This document shows, in pieces, positions 24,887-37,222 of a stretch of DNA of 64,000 nt (position 1 is the stretch's first letter; every line of letters begins with the position of its first letter). This DNA is from Henckelia pumila (lineage: Eukaryota; Streptophyta; Magnoliopsida; Lamiales; Gesneriaceae). The notes under the pieces were generated by a model. That model had not been told where the DNA came from, made no database searches, and saw only the letters and a list, made by a program, of their open reading frames with translations. The position numbers and the translations under genes were made by a program. The stretch is from positions 138,949,402 to 139,013,401 of the forward strand of contig NC_133122.1 of assembly GCF_033568475.1 (NCBI RefSeq), written 5' to 3'.

Positions 24887-27225
24887 TCAAGATCTGATAA
24901 TATAGGCATAAATCAACTCATTCCATGTGTCGGGCACCCCTGGAAGGCACCAATGCAAACAATCAGCAAATTTAGCTGGATCAGCCTTCTGCTCGGGTGT
25001 CAAAAGCTTTCCTTGGCGAATGGTGTAAACTGAGGTATGTGCATCTTTTCTGTACTCGGATAGTGTAGTAATGTCTAACAAGGTCACCGGAACTTCTGTT
25101 GCCCTGATCACATTTCTTGCAACGTCAAGCAACCGTCTGTCTGTGCCCACTGCTAATGCCATAGAAGTGTTAAAGATTGGAGTCGTCTCTCTAGCACAAG
25201 CAATCTCATTGTGATCGTTCCAATTTAAGCTCCTGCATATTTACGTTGCATCATTTCAGTCTCACCTTTATGAATCCAACATACATTAGGATTTAGGGGA
25301 AATAACTGTTGATGGACTGGAGACATGGTGATGAAAAACGTTGAGGTATGCTTGTGATCAACATTTTGCTTCAGCCACCTAGCCCATGTTGTCAAAACTC
25401 GTTCATATCCTTGGGATCGTTCAACCTCATCGTATTCTATTGATCCTTCATCAAATGACCCTTTTCTGTTCCACGAAACCAAAAATTCCAATTCCCAAGG
25501 AATGATCGTATAAAAACGACCAACATAAACAAGGCGTCAGTTCATAATATTTAACCTGATAGTTGTGGAAACCTGTTGCCCCCTTATTAAGTTTGTTGAA
25601 TGTGTGTTTGACAACAAATGTTTGAGATATCAACATTCAACAAACATTGTTTCTGGGTTATTTGATGAAGTATTATCGATACTTACAGGAGTTTAATGGT
25701 GCGGCTATTCATCCACCATATGTAAGTATTGAAGACTAGAATATTTGCACTCTTCCAGTGGAATCCATGCTTGTCAATGGATTCTGCCTTTATTATTCTT
25801 TGGGATATGCTGTGATTTCTTGGATAATCTGAATTTGATTCGACCAGGAATGGCGCCCAGTAAAATTCAATCGTCGAATTATAATCCTACACATTACAAA
25901 TCCAATGCTAAACTCTCTAAACTCAAGTTACTAGATTGCAAAAGGGTAAAAGAAAAATGAAAAATCAAATTAAGTACTGTAACTTATTAAGTCATGTCTA
26001 CAAGTATGTTCAGTACGAAATGAGAATTAAGGAGGCCTCAATATCATCATCACTTGGATGAAGTAACAAAAACTTTCTTCTCTTTTTGAGGAAGAGAAAT
26101 CAGACAAGTGTTAGAACTCGTGTAAAGGTGAACAAAAAATAAATAAATAAATCAACTCCCCAACGTTGTAATAAAAAACTAATTAACGTGGATCAAACCA
26201 TACAAGTCCAAAAATCCTAGACATAGAACCCCGCCACCTGTCAAAACTTCAATTTGTTGAGATAGAAAATACTGTAGGCCCTAGCTTTTAAGGGTATCTA
26301 ATAATTGATCGACCGACAATATGAATAAATATTTTGTACACAAATAAACAGAAAGATTACTAGTTATGTAAGACTGAAAGAAAATACAATTATTTGAAAT
26401 CTTTCGGTCCCATTTTAGCTTATGGAGAGCCTAACCTGAATTGAGAAAACAGAGAAAGGGGCTCCCATTTTCCAGGTTGCCCTGGCGGGATGAATAGCAG
26501 ATTGGAGCAAGCAAATCATGGACTCCCATTGATTTCTGTTCACTGAATCTCCCACAAACAGAAGTCTTTTTCCCCTTAGTTTCTCCAAGAACAACTTGGC
26601 TTTGAACCTCAACCAACCAATTATCAATACATTCTTGAAGTTAATCACTTGTAAAAAATCAACACTAAAAAAGTAGTCCTCAAAAAGCAAAAGCACATCA
26701 GCTGGATGGACCAAAACCAATCTAATGAAAAATTTCAAATTATATATGTGTGTGTGCGCGCACCCGCGTGTGTGTATAGACTACATAATGGGATATACTC
26801 ATGAGTGGTTACTTGGGTAAAGAACAGTCATTGGGTTGCCATCTCCAGTTCTGATACAGTGTGTCCATTCTTCCATTCTTCATGCAAGTGACCTGTGAAG
26901 TTAAGTAAGCACATTCGTCTTCTTTGTACAGAGGCCGGCTGACATTATCGAAAACCCATTTCCCCTGTGACAAATCACAGCTCTCTGGTGACAATTCTAT
27001 CTCCTCTTCCTCGCTTAGATTGCCGTTGATTTGTTCAAGAAAATTGGCTTTTTTGTACTCTCGGAACATTCGGAAGGCAGGCCATCGGAGAGTGATCAAT
27101 GTTGTATCTTCGGTGAATAACATAAAGACCCCCAAAAAGGATAGTGAAAGTAGTGCAACTAGGAATGAGGAAGAGTTGCAGATTTTGGTGTCAGAATTTT
27201 TGTACTTGATGGAGTTCATATTCAT
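24887..27225 (-). CDS. TBL/PMR5-family polysaccharide O-acetyltransferase (DUF231)
   Basis: Five minus-strand exons (27225-26813, 26607-26436, 25886-25687, 25465-25307, 25232-24887) join in frame at GT-AG borders to give 429 residues. Residues 1-20 are cytosolic, 21-37 form a membrane anchor ([17 protein letters not shown]), then a stem, as expected of a Golgi type II protein. The TBL domain starts at Cys83 ([12 protein letters not shown]). The PC-esterase domain has the GDS motif at 157-159 ([14 protein letters not shown]) and the DxxH motif at 405-408 (DCLHWCLPG), which with the GDS serine form the catalytic triad. Overall pattern resembles the TBL29-TBL35 xylan acetyltransferase clade, but the substrate cannot be read from sequence. 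All key residues are present. Confidence 0.9.
26745..26778. repeat. TG/CG-rich microsatellite in TBL intron 1
   Basis: An alternating purine-pyrimidine tract (TGTGTGTGCGCGCACCCGCG then TGTGTGTATA) lies in the first intron of the TBL gene. Such tracts are polymorphic and can adopt Z-DNA. No function is implied. Confidence 0.75.
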
Positions 27226-27964
27226 GTAAGTAAGTGGCCTGGTATGAAAATGGCATTAGTATTTGCAACACCAAGCTTTGCCGATTATGATGCCTCATAT
27301 ATCTGGTGCATCTGATTCTTGGCCCGCATGCAATCAATTCTACCTAAACTTGCTGTTTCCATTTAAAAAAAATTTTGTTTTGCTTTGTGCATGGGCTTCC
27401 TTAGGGGGCATATTTTATTATCTGCCATGTATTAGTGCAAAAAGTATAATTTCTTAGGTCAGATTTCGTTTCCATTAAATGTGAGCGAATTGTTCTTGTC
27501 ATGTTGCATAATAGTTTTGACTTTTGAGGTTTAACACTGTTAGATTTTGAGTTACTTTATTCGATTATCATATAAAAACAATTTCCTCAAACTCATCCCA
27601 AAATTTTGGAACCAAAACTTACTTAGCACATAAACATATAAATGTATTATGAAACCTGAACAAGAAAATAGCTAGCTTAATTACATTGAACGTACGTGAT
27701 CATGTTTTCAAGTGCATGGCCGGCGGCGTTGTTAACATGCACCAAGAATCCATCGTCCTTGTTTTAGTTTTACCAACACACTTGATCTTAGCTGGATCCA
27801 ATATTATTCTCGATCATGAAATTTCCTTTTTTTTCCATCAACTTATTCAATTTCGGGTATGTCATGACGTATGGCATGCTGGCTACTTTGGATGAGTGAC
27901 AGCCGCATCTGTTCTTGATCTTCTTCTACCAAGATCAACAATGTGTCGGAACATTAATCTCTTT
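27226..27964. other. Region upstream of the TBL gene
   Basis: About 740 bp between the TBL start and the Sirevirus-type insertion. It should hold the TBL promoter on the minus strand. The retrotransposon sits only about 740 bp upstream of the start codon. No other gene is seen. Confidence 0.5.
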
Positions 27965-28796
27965 TGAAATAAACGGTGTACGTGGTTGTTATGTAAAATA
28001 AGACAGTATTGTACTTCGTGTCGTAACACCAAAAACAACACAGTGCAGCGGAAATTTAAAGTGTAAATAAAAACACAAGTAATAAATTTTGCACGAGTAT
28101 AAAACTCGTGCAGGTGCCTTAGGGCTAAATATCACTAGTAAAAGTAAGAGCAGTCTTACAAAACAATCCTAGTGATTTTACGAAAAGTCATTAAATACTA
28201 AATTTCTCAACACGTTGAGAAATCAAACTTGCATCCTAAAATACGAGAAGGTATAAAAACTATTGGATGCAACTCCCGTGGCCTAAATTGAAGAGACAGT
28301 AAAGATCTTCGAACAACACTATTCCCACAGTGTTGTCTCTGATGTCTTCAACATGAACGGCAACACGGGAACATGCAACAACGATGGTTGCAAAACTTGC
28401 TTCAGAATTCTTCAAGATCTTCACTCGAATTCTTCAGAGTATGCGCAGAGTAGTTTTCGTCTGAAGCCCTCTTCACTTTCTTGTGCGTGGAAAATCTTCT
28501 TTTATAGATAATCATCCAAGCTTTGAAGATTTCCTTAGATAGAGTCAATAGATAACAATCTTTTAGTAGAAAATAAACTCTATCAATACATAGAAATCAA
28601 ATCATGATAATACCAAATTATATTTTATCAAATAATCACATTATCACGATATGATTTAAACTTTGGCAAATATATCTTTAACATATTCGAGATATACATG
28701 GAATATTTACCAAATAATTTATCTTGTCTAGAAAGCAAAATCTTCTAATTTCCAGTTAATTGGGGCCGAAATATATAAGGAATAACATTCCTTTCA
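27965..28796 (-). repeat. Sirevirus-type 3' LTR
   Basis: This 832-bp repeat matches 37223-38061 with roughly twenty scattered differences and a few small indels. It contains several inverted repeats: GCACGAG at 28091-28097 with CTCGTGC at 28105-28111 around TATAAAA, and ATTTCTCAAC at 28202-28211 with its complement at 28214-28223. It also carries two GTGTTG-type palindromes at about 28002-28048 and 28314-28375. Confidence 0.92.
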
Positions 28797-28915
28797 ATCT
28801 CCCCCTTTTTGATTTTTGGACAACACATTGCACAAGTATGAGATACTTATAAACTCCCCCTGAGTTAAAAACTCTTCTCCCCCTGAATCTTAAAGTTTTC
28901 CCCTGAAGTGTTATC
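28797..28915 (-). other. Multiple polypurine tracts of the Sirevirus-type element
   Basis: On the element strand the LTR is preceded by AAAAAGGGGGAGAT. Further purine runs (CAGGGGGAG types) lie within the next 110 bases: plus-strand CTCCCCCTGAG at about 28853, CTCCCCCTGAATC at about 28877 and TTCCCCTGAAG near 28900. Only the LTR-adjacent copy is expected to prime; repeated tracts are a known Sirevirus trait. Confidence 0.75.
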
Positions 28916-29123
28916 CTTCATGTCGTAACACGGTGGATAACATGAGCAAATACCTATGAGATTCTTTAATTCGTATATCAGAACATAAGTGGGGTATAAG
29001 ATGTTAGTCTAGTTAACACATATATGAGCAAATAAGGCACGTAACTAGAACGAATAAAAACAGTTATATTAAAATCAGAATGAAGCAAATAAAATAAAGA
29101 AAGGATGAGAGAAGAAACAAAAT

Positions 29124-31109
29124 CTAAATTTGATCACTATCAGAGCTATCTTGATCAGAGGCTTCATTCTCATCATCCTTAGTCCCAGATGGACCAGCTT
29201 CATCTTCATCTTGTGCATTATCTCCCCCTGTTTGGCCAGAAATGCCAAGTTGTCGCCGACAATCAGCCAAGACCGTGCGATAGAAGGCAATGTCTTCCTG
29301 AGCTTGAGCAATCTTTTCCTCGGCACGAGTCATCAGCAGCTGAATGGTGGCAGTGGTGAATTCCAGGGAGGTAGGAGTAGGCACTGTTTCTTCAGTGTTG
29401 TCTCCCGTGTTGGAAACATCGGGGGCAACACCATCCATGTCACCAGCAGGAGTAGGAGTGGCAGTCCAGGGTAAATCCATTACGCGATTCCCCTTTAGAA
29501 GACCAGCTGCTAACTTCAAAATCTCAGGCTGATCAGTGAGATCTTCTGTAATATTGCGAATGAATGCCTGAGATTCCAAAATGCCATAAATCAGAGATGA
29601 GAATGGCAGCTTGGTAGACTTGAGACCTCCATTAGCAAACTGGAGTACTGTCTTGAATACCATCCTCCCAAAATTAAAATGACTCCCAGTCCCAATGGCA
29701 TATAGAATGATCGCCTGTGGTCTGGTGATAACGGTGGAGTTGGAGGAGGGCGTCCAATTCCTCACAGCTATCTTGTGTAGCGCAGAATAAAATGAAGTGA
29801 GCTTGGCTGCAGAAAAATGGTCAGAGAACTTTTTGACCATACCTCCAGTGAGAACAGTAATCACTTCGTTGATCTCTGGAGGATTTCCTTCATCAACATC
29901 TGGGGTTGAGTAGTGAGAGTTGATCACGGCTGGAGTGAACTCGAACAGCCGACCCCGTAGATACACCAAGCCATACTTTGCAGACTCTGGATCTTCAATG
30001 CTCGATGTTAAGTTGGCGTAAAACTCCAGAATCACCCTCTTACAGTAGGATATCACAACAACCACAGTAGAATAAAGCTGTCTAAGCTTTAAAAAATCGA
30101 TCAAATTGTACCTATCATATGATCGGACATCTATGTTCCTTTCATCCAGAAGTCCTCTATGAGCGAGAAGAGGCCAAGTAGCAGCAGCATCACCAGAGTA
30201 AAATGTGAGGGAATGGGCAGCATCCATGTCATATTCCTCATCAACAGTGTTGTCGGTGGTGTTGACGACACCAACAGCAACACTGGCAGCAGCAGCAGAA
30301 ACATCCTCTTGATCCAGAGGGTCTTCATCAGCATCCATGCTGGAAACATCCTCAGAGTCTTTTTCTTATCCAATATCCGCACTCTTATCAGAAGAGTCAG
30401 CAGCAGAATCAGTAGAGGAGGAAGAGGAGGAAACATGGTGTGCTTTGCCCTGTGCAAACTCCTCCATCATCTCTGCATCAGGCTCATCATTGGAGAGATG
30501 AGCAGAGGGAGGAACAAAAGATGACGTCTTCCCTTGCTTGAGGCTCTCTAGGATTTGAGCCAAAGTGACATCCTCATCAGAATCAGCATTTGCTCGAGGC
30601 ACAGTAGCTGCTGGAGTGTCCTTCGGAGGAACCTCATCAAAAAATTTTGAATCATCACTTTCAAAAGCGGATTCAACAGTTGGAGCGGAGGCAGAGGCAG
30701 CAGCAGAACTAGAGGGTTTTTTTCTTGCCACAAATTCATAGTTGGCATCATCAGAATCATCACCGGAGCTGCGGTCTTCTTCAGCCATAGATATACGTGG
30801 ACCCTTGTAAAAACACTTGGACTGAGTAAAGTCTGGGTTGTAACCTGCCTGCCTTTTAGATCGGCGTGCCATCGGTGGAGGAGGATTAACCTTATTCAAA
30901 ACAGAGAAATCAGGAAGATTTTCCACATCAATTGCGTTCCTTGGTTCTCCAGGCATGAGAACAGCAAGAGGAACAGGTTCCATTGGTACTGGAACTATCG
31001 GCAGAGAAGGAGTGAAAGATGGGTTTTCTGGTGTTGTAACACCAGCAGCAACATCAGGCGCTTTGTGGCCCATCTCACTTCGAATATCCTGTGGATCAAA
31101 TCTTGCCAT
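29124..31109 (-). pseudogene. Third ORF of the Sirevirus-type element (post-pol protein), one nonsense codon
   Basis: A single frame from Met at 31109 (or 31160) to 29124 encodes about 660 residues with one stop (TAA, 30366-30368) in the middle. The N-terminal third is Ser/Asp/Glu-rich and disordered-looking. A folded domain of about 230 residues follows (RSYDRYNLIDFLKLRQLYST, LVYLRGRLFEFTPAVINSHY, RPQAIILYAIGTGSHFNFGR). It resembles the putative plant transposon protein domain found in many plant retroelement ORFs. A short coiled-coil-like segment (TRAEEKIAQAQEDIAFYRTV) and an acidic tail end it. I see no signal peptide and no convincing membrane anchor, so the older label env-like is not supported. 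Function is unknown. Confidence 0.72.
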
Positions 31110-31160
31110 TGAACGAAAATTTGAGAGTGAGAGAAGGGTAGGGTTCGCAGAGAAAAGCAA

Positions 31161-32142
31161 TCGGGAACAAAAAATTGAGAAAAGATGATAATGCCCGATG
31201 ATTATAAAAAAATATTTATAGAGTCCTTATCTCAAACGGTAACAAAATCCTAACAAACCCATAATTACCCTGATCCCTGATCTCTCTTCAGTTACAACGG
31301 TAACTTTCCTAACGGATGAAAAATTAAAAACCGAGATTAAAGAGATAAAATCCCATAATTAAGGCAATAATCTGAGATAAATATTTCAATCCAAATATTC
31401 CAGAATTACCTCCACATCAGCCTAACTCCACTGAACCAAAAATCAATCACGAAAATTCAATTTTTTAGTACATAGGGTAAATCATCAAAATTCGTCTATT
31501 TAGAACCTTACCCAAAAACAGAACCTTATGAGCAAAAATGCATATGCATGACCTATTTTATGCCTAAACAGAGTGTAACATAAAATAAAAATGCAATCAC
31601 AAGCAGAACAATATGTTTGACGAGTGTAGTGTTGCCTCTCGTGTTGCCAACATCAACTCCAACACCATAGTTTTTCAAAAAACATTTGAGACATACACAC
31701 TTGATTACCCTTGATAAAGAAAATTTCAGAAGTGGTAGCTTTCACACTAATCGAACAGTCTTCATTGGACTCAATTAGGTAGCTTTTTCCATTTTCTTCC
31801 AATTTGGATAAAGTTCATATTTATGACATTGGTCAACAAACTTCATAAAAGATTATGACACTGAATTTGCGAAACCACCTTTCACATGGAACAAGAACAT
31901 GGAATACATTTACATCCCTCAACTACTTAGTGGTTTAGTCAGAGTCTATTTTGCAAGGGCCAGTGTGTTTCAATAACAGTTTGCAGAAAAACTTGGCATC
32001 GATTGAATCAACAAAACAGAGATTTAAACACCACATAAAACAGAATGAGTGCAGAATGTCTAAAAACCTTAAAAATGCATGACAAGAAAAACAACAGTGT
32101 TGTCGGTAGTGTTGTAACACCGAAGACAACACATGCAAGGGA
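31161..32142 (-). other. Spacer between pol and the third ORF
   Basis: A 1 kb non-coding stretch with stops in all frames. It holds two GTGTTG-type palindromes (about 31628 and 32092). It may contain the start of a subgenomic or spliced message for the third ORF, but no splice site could be assigned. Confidence 0.5.
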
Positions 32143-35100
32143 TTATAATGCACACATGCTGAGAGACCTTCGAAGAGTTGAAAATCTCTCATGATCTAAT
32201 GCTTTAGTAAAGATGTCTGCCAATTGGTTATTGGTTCCAACAAACTCCATTTGAATCATACCTTTTTCTACCAAATCTCGAATAAAGTGATGACGAATGT
32301 CAATGTGTTTTGTGCGTGAGTGTTGAACTGGATTTTTTGATATATCAATAGCACTCGAATTATCACAATAAACAATGGGGGGTTCACTCTTAAAACCATA
32401 GTCTTCAATCATTTGGTTCATCCAAAGAAGTTGTGAACAACAACTTTCGGCTGCCACATATTCAGATTCAGCAGTCGAGAGTGACACACAATTTTGCTTA
32501 CGACTATACCATGAGACCAAATTATTGCCAAGGTAAAAACACCCACCCGTAGTGCTCTTTCTATCATTCACATCACCAGCCCAATCGGCATCACTAAAAC
32601 CTACAAGGTTAGTGGTTGTTTCCCTTGTATACTATAATCCCAAGTCCAATGTACCTGAAACATATTTCAAAATTCTCATAACAGCTTTTAAATGGGTTAC
32701 CTTTGGATCAGATTGGTATCTAGCACATAAACACACACTGAACATGATATCAGGACGACTAGCAGTCAAATACAAAAGACTCCCTATCATGCTGCGATAC
32801 ATGGTGTTGTCAACACCAGCCGCAACACTGTCTTTTCCTAATTTTTCACTCGAGCCCATAGGAGTTTTCATGTTCTTAACATTCTCTTTGCAAAACTTTT
32901 TCACCAAGTTCTTTGCATACTTACTTTGACAAAGAAAAATTCCTTCATTTGTTTGCTTAACTTGCAATCCAAGGAAAAAAGTTAACTCTCCTACCATGCT
33001 CATCTCGAAAGTAGAAGACATGCATTCAACAAAATTATCAACATGCTTTTGAGAAGATGCACCAAAGATAATATCATCCACATATACTTGAAAAATAAGA
33101 ATTTCACCTTTGGCCTTTTGAATAAAAAGGGTTTTGTCAACTTCACCTCGTTTGAAGCCAATTTTGAGTAAATACTCGGTCAACCTACCATACCATGCTC
33201 GTGGAGCTTGCTTCAAACCATAGAGTGCTTTCTTCAACTTGTAAACATGATCCAAGTGATGTGGATCCTCAAAGCCTTTGGGTTGCTTCTCATACACTTC
33301 CTCATTCAAAATACCATTCAAAAACGCACTCTTCACATCCATTTGATAAATTTTTATACCCATATGACATGCAATAGCTAGCAATAGTCGGACTGACTCA
33401 ATGCGGGCAACAGCAGCAAAGGTCTCATCAAAATCAACCCCCTCAACCTGCGTATACCCTTGAGCAACCAACCTTGATTTGTTCCTAATGATGTTTCCTG
33501 ATTCATCGATTTTATTTTTGAAAATCCATTTTGTACCAATAACATTACCATGATCAGGTGGTGGAACCAAAAACCAAACATCATTTCGGACAAATTGTTC
33601 AAGTTCTTCATGCATGACATTTACCCAAAATTCATCATTCAAAGCATCATTGACATTCTTGGGTTCAATATTGGAGACAAAACAGGAATGCATTACCTGA
33701 GAGTACACGGAACTCATGCATACTAAACCAACTATCTTGCGGTAGTCAACTTTATCCTTACCTCGAGTTTGCCTTGTTCCATGCACATCTCCAATAATCT
33801 GTGATGAAGGATGATTCTTCTGTATCTTGCTTGGAAGGTTCTTTTCAGTAATCATTTCAGCTTCCTCATTATTTTGGGAATTTTTTTCATGAAATTCTGA
33901 AGGAACCAGTGTTGTGTTTGGTGTTGTAACATCTGGGACAACACTGTGTTCTTCGGGAGGAATTTCCAGCAAGCCTTCAACATCATCTTCAGCAGTTTTT
34001 CCTTTGAGATCTGCACCATCATCAAAAACAACATTAATGGATTCCATCATTGTTCTGGTCCTAAGGTTATACATCCTATATGCACGACTATTAGTAGAAT
34101 AACCAAGGAACAAACACTTATCACTCTTGGAATCAAATTTTGCTAGGTGATTTCTATCATTCAAAACATAACACACACAGCCAAATATATGAAAATAGTT
34201 AAGATTTGGTCTCTTTCCCATGAGAATCTCATAGGAAGTCATTGAAGAACCACTTCTCAAATAAACCCGATTGGAAATATGGCATGCTGTGTTCAATGCT
34301 TCTGCCCAAAATCCTTTGGAGATATTTTTTGAGCTCATCATCACTCTAGCCATTTCCTGCAACGTCCTATTCTTTCTTTCAGCAATTCCATTCTGTTGAG
34401 GAGTTTTTGGGGCTGAGAACTCCTGTGAGATGCCCTTCTTATCACACAAAGAAGAAAAAGATGAGTTCTCAAATTCCTTTCCATGATCAGTTCTGATTCT
34501 TGCTACAGTCAAAGTATGTAGGTTAGTAATCTTGGTAAACAACTTCTTAAACACATCAAAAGTATCTGATTTTTCTCTAAGAAACCTTACCCATATAAAA
34601 CGTGAAAAATCATCAACACATGCCAAAGAATACTTTTTACCTCCATAACTTTCGACTTCCATGGGTCCCATCAAATCCATGTGCAAAAGTTCAAGACACC
34701 GTGTTGTCCCACAGTGTTGTAACACGGGATGCGCAACACGGGTTTGCTTACCTTTTTAGCATGCACCACAAACATATGGAACACCAGTCTTTAGATTTGG
34801 AAGACCTCTGACAGCTTCAAACTTACTCAGATTCTTTAGGGTCTTGAAATTCACATGTCCAAGTTTTTGGTTCCATAGACTAAACTCATCAATCTTTGAG
34901 TGTCTACATGCCAATTCTTCACCTAGTTGGTAGCAGTTATCCACTGATCGTGTACCCGTGATAACACAATGATTAGCATTATCAAAAACTTCACAAGTAT
35001 TTTTTTTTTTATCAAACTTCACATGCAAATCATCATCACACAGTTGACTAATTGAAATTAAATTTGCATTAAGTCCTTCAACATGTAAGACGTTGTGAAG

Positions 35101-37158
35101 CTTTGGAAACCCTTCCACATTGAGTGTTCCTTTGCCAACAATCCTTCCTTTTGCACCTCCTCCATAGGTCACTCTACCACAATTCTGTTCAATGTAGTCA
35201 GTGAGGTGATCTTTCAAACCTGTCATGTGTCGTGAACTTCCACTATCAAAATACCAATTACCTGCAGTATTAGCTTTCAAAGAAGTATAAATAACAAAAC
35301 ATCTGACATCAGGCTTTTGAACCCAAACTTTCTTCACAGTGGGCCTCTTTTTGCCAGTGTTGCTCTTAGTGTTGTGCAACACGGGGGACAACACTTGCTT
35401 AGATTCCCACAAAACATAGTCATTCTTCAACTTTCGACAAAAAGGCCTGATATGGCCAGGTTTGAGACAATAATGACACACAAAAGGACGTTTCCATTGT
35501 TTCGGCTTTGGGACAGAAATATTTTTCTCAACAATGGGTTTCTTACCTTTCAAGGCAATTAAAGAATGGTTCAAGAAATCATTACCTTCTTTCACAAACA
35601 CTGGTGTTTTGGAAGATTCACCAGTTTCAAAAACACTTTCTTTAAAACCAAGTCCAAACTTATCATTCTTACCCATAGTCAAAATGGAATCAAGTTTGCT
35701 CGAACTGGAATTAAATTTATCAAGTGTTGTTTTTGCTCTTTCAAGTTCAGAATTTAGCAACCCTAATTCCATATCTTTCTTACTCATGAGAATTTTCAGT
35801 CTAGCCACAGCAGCTTTCAATTTAGTATTCTCTTTTGTAAGAGTTGTGTTCAACTGATTACTCTTGTTCCAATCACTGTATAACTCTTCATAGAGTTTTT
35901 GAATACCTTCCAGAGTATAAGGATCAGCTACCTGTTCTTCATGATTGCTGGAATTGTCAAGGTTAGAAGCAACAAAACAAACAGATTTTTGAATAGTGTT
36001 GCGTCAAGGTGTTGCAACACCGGAGCCAACACCAAGAGGATTAATCTAAAAATTTTTCTTACTCTCCAGTAGAGCAGTAAAAGATATGAGATCTTCCTGT
36101 TCAACCTTTTCTTGTTCTTCTTCAGAATCATCATCACTCAGAGAAGCATTCATACCTTTCCGAAGGCGATTTGCGCATTCATAAGCATAGTGGTCATATC
36201 CCTTACATTCCCTGCATTGAAGATTATCAAAATTTTTGCTTGAGGACTGAACCTTACTATAATACCTTTGACGAGGTCCTCGAGTAGCAGTAGGTTTTTG
36301 AGGCTTCTCTGAAGTAGTCAGTCTAGGAAAATTTGAGGATTGTGCACTTTTCACATCCTTCTTCTCTTTCATTACCTTGAGATAGTCAGTAAATTTCTTC
36401 GAGATCAAGGCAATAGAATTTTCCTCAAGATCAGAATCCTTTACTTCCTGTTGAACTTCAGCAAAATCATTGTAAACATTATTAGATACTTGAAAAGCAA
36501 TAGATTTACCTTTCGAGTCATCTTCGGCTTCCAACTCCATCTCATAGGTGCGAAGAGAACTAATTAACTCATCCAAACCCATTATAGATGTATCTTTTGA
36601 TTCATCTATAGCATAAACCTTGGTGTGAAATCTTTTGGGAACCGAACGAAGCACTTTAGATACAAGTCTCTTGTTTGAAATAGGATCACCAAGAACAGAT
36701 GCTTCATTTGCAAGGCTCTTCAATCTTCCATTATATTCCATGATGGTCTCTGATTCCTCCATTCTCATCTTTTCAAATTTTGAAGTTATGAGACGCATCC
36801 TTGTCTTCTTAACACTTGCCGAGCCTTCACAATGAGTTTGAAGTTTCTCCCAAGCATCCCTAGCACAAGTACAAGTATCAATTAGATTAAACATGTTCAT
36901 ATCAACAGAAAAAAACATAGCATTAAGAGCTTTAGCATTATAAATAGCCGCATTATTCTCTTCGGCTGTCCATTGTGATCTTGGCTTTGGTCTTGGTACA
37001 TCATCATCTCTCATCGGTGGTGTCCAGCCATCAAAAACACGTTGCCAAGCCCTGGACTCAATGGATTGAATATACATGCTCATCTTCAATTTCCAAGGGC
37101 CGTAATTTGTTTCATCCAAAATAGGTGGACGAATTGCACTTGTGTACGGAGTGTCCAT
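32143..37158 (-). pseudogene. Sirevirus-type gag-pol polyprotein, one frame with five nonsense codons or fewer
   Basis: From Met 37158 (MDTPYTSAIRPPILDETNYG) one frame runs 5 kb to 32143 without a frameshift, broken by stops at 36046 (TAG), 36004 (TGA), 34756 (TAA) and 32632 (TAG). Domains in order: UBN2-type gag with a CCHC-like knuckle (CRECKGYDHYAYEC), a second knuckle (CHYCLKPGHIRPFC), protease (WYFDSGSSRHMTG), the GAG-pre-integrase segment (LWNQKLGHVNFKTLKNLS), integrase ([18 protein letters not shown]), reverse transcriptase ([19 protein letters not shown], catalytic YVDD at 33073-33084) and RNase H (STAESEYVAAESCCSQ). Each stop is one C-to-T or G-to-A step from a sense codon fitting its context, such as Trp at 32632. 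The copy cannot make a full polyprotein. Confidence 0.9.
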
Positions 37159-37202
37159 AACTAACCTGTAACACAAACCAGGAAATCACTTAGTAAAGTC
37201 AA

Positions 37203-37220
37203 GTGGTGGCTCTGATGCCA
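37203..37220 (-). other. Primer-binding site of the Sirevirus-type element
   Basis: The minus strand reads TGGCATCAGAGCCACCAC two bases inside the 5' LTR. It matches the initiator-Met tRNA primer site TGGTATCAGAGCC with one difference. Confidence 0.85.
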
Positions 37221-37222
37221 CG

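Noticed and set aside
29124-31109. Envelope protein for the Sirevirus-type third ORF
   Set aside because: No signal peptide, cleavage site or membrane anchor is visible.
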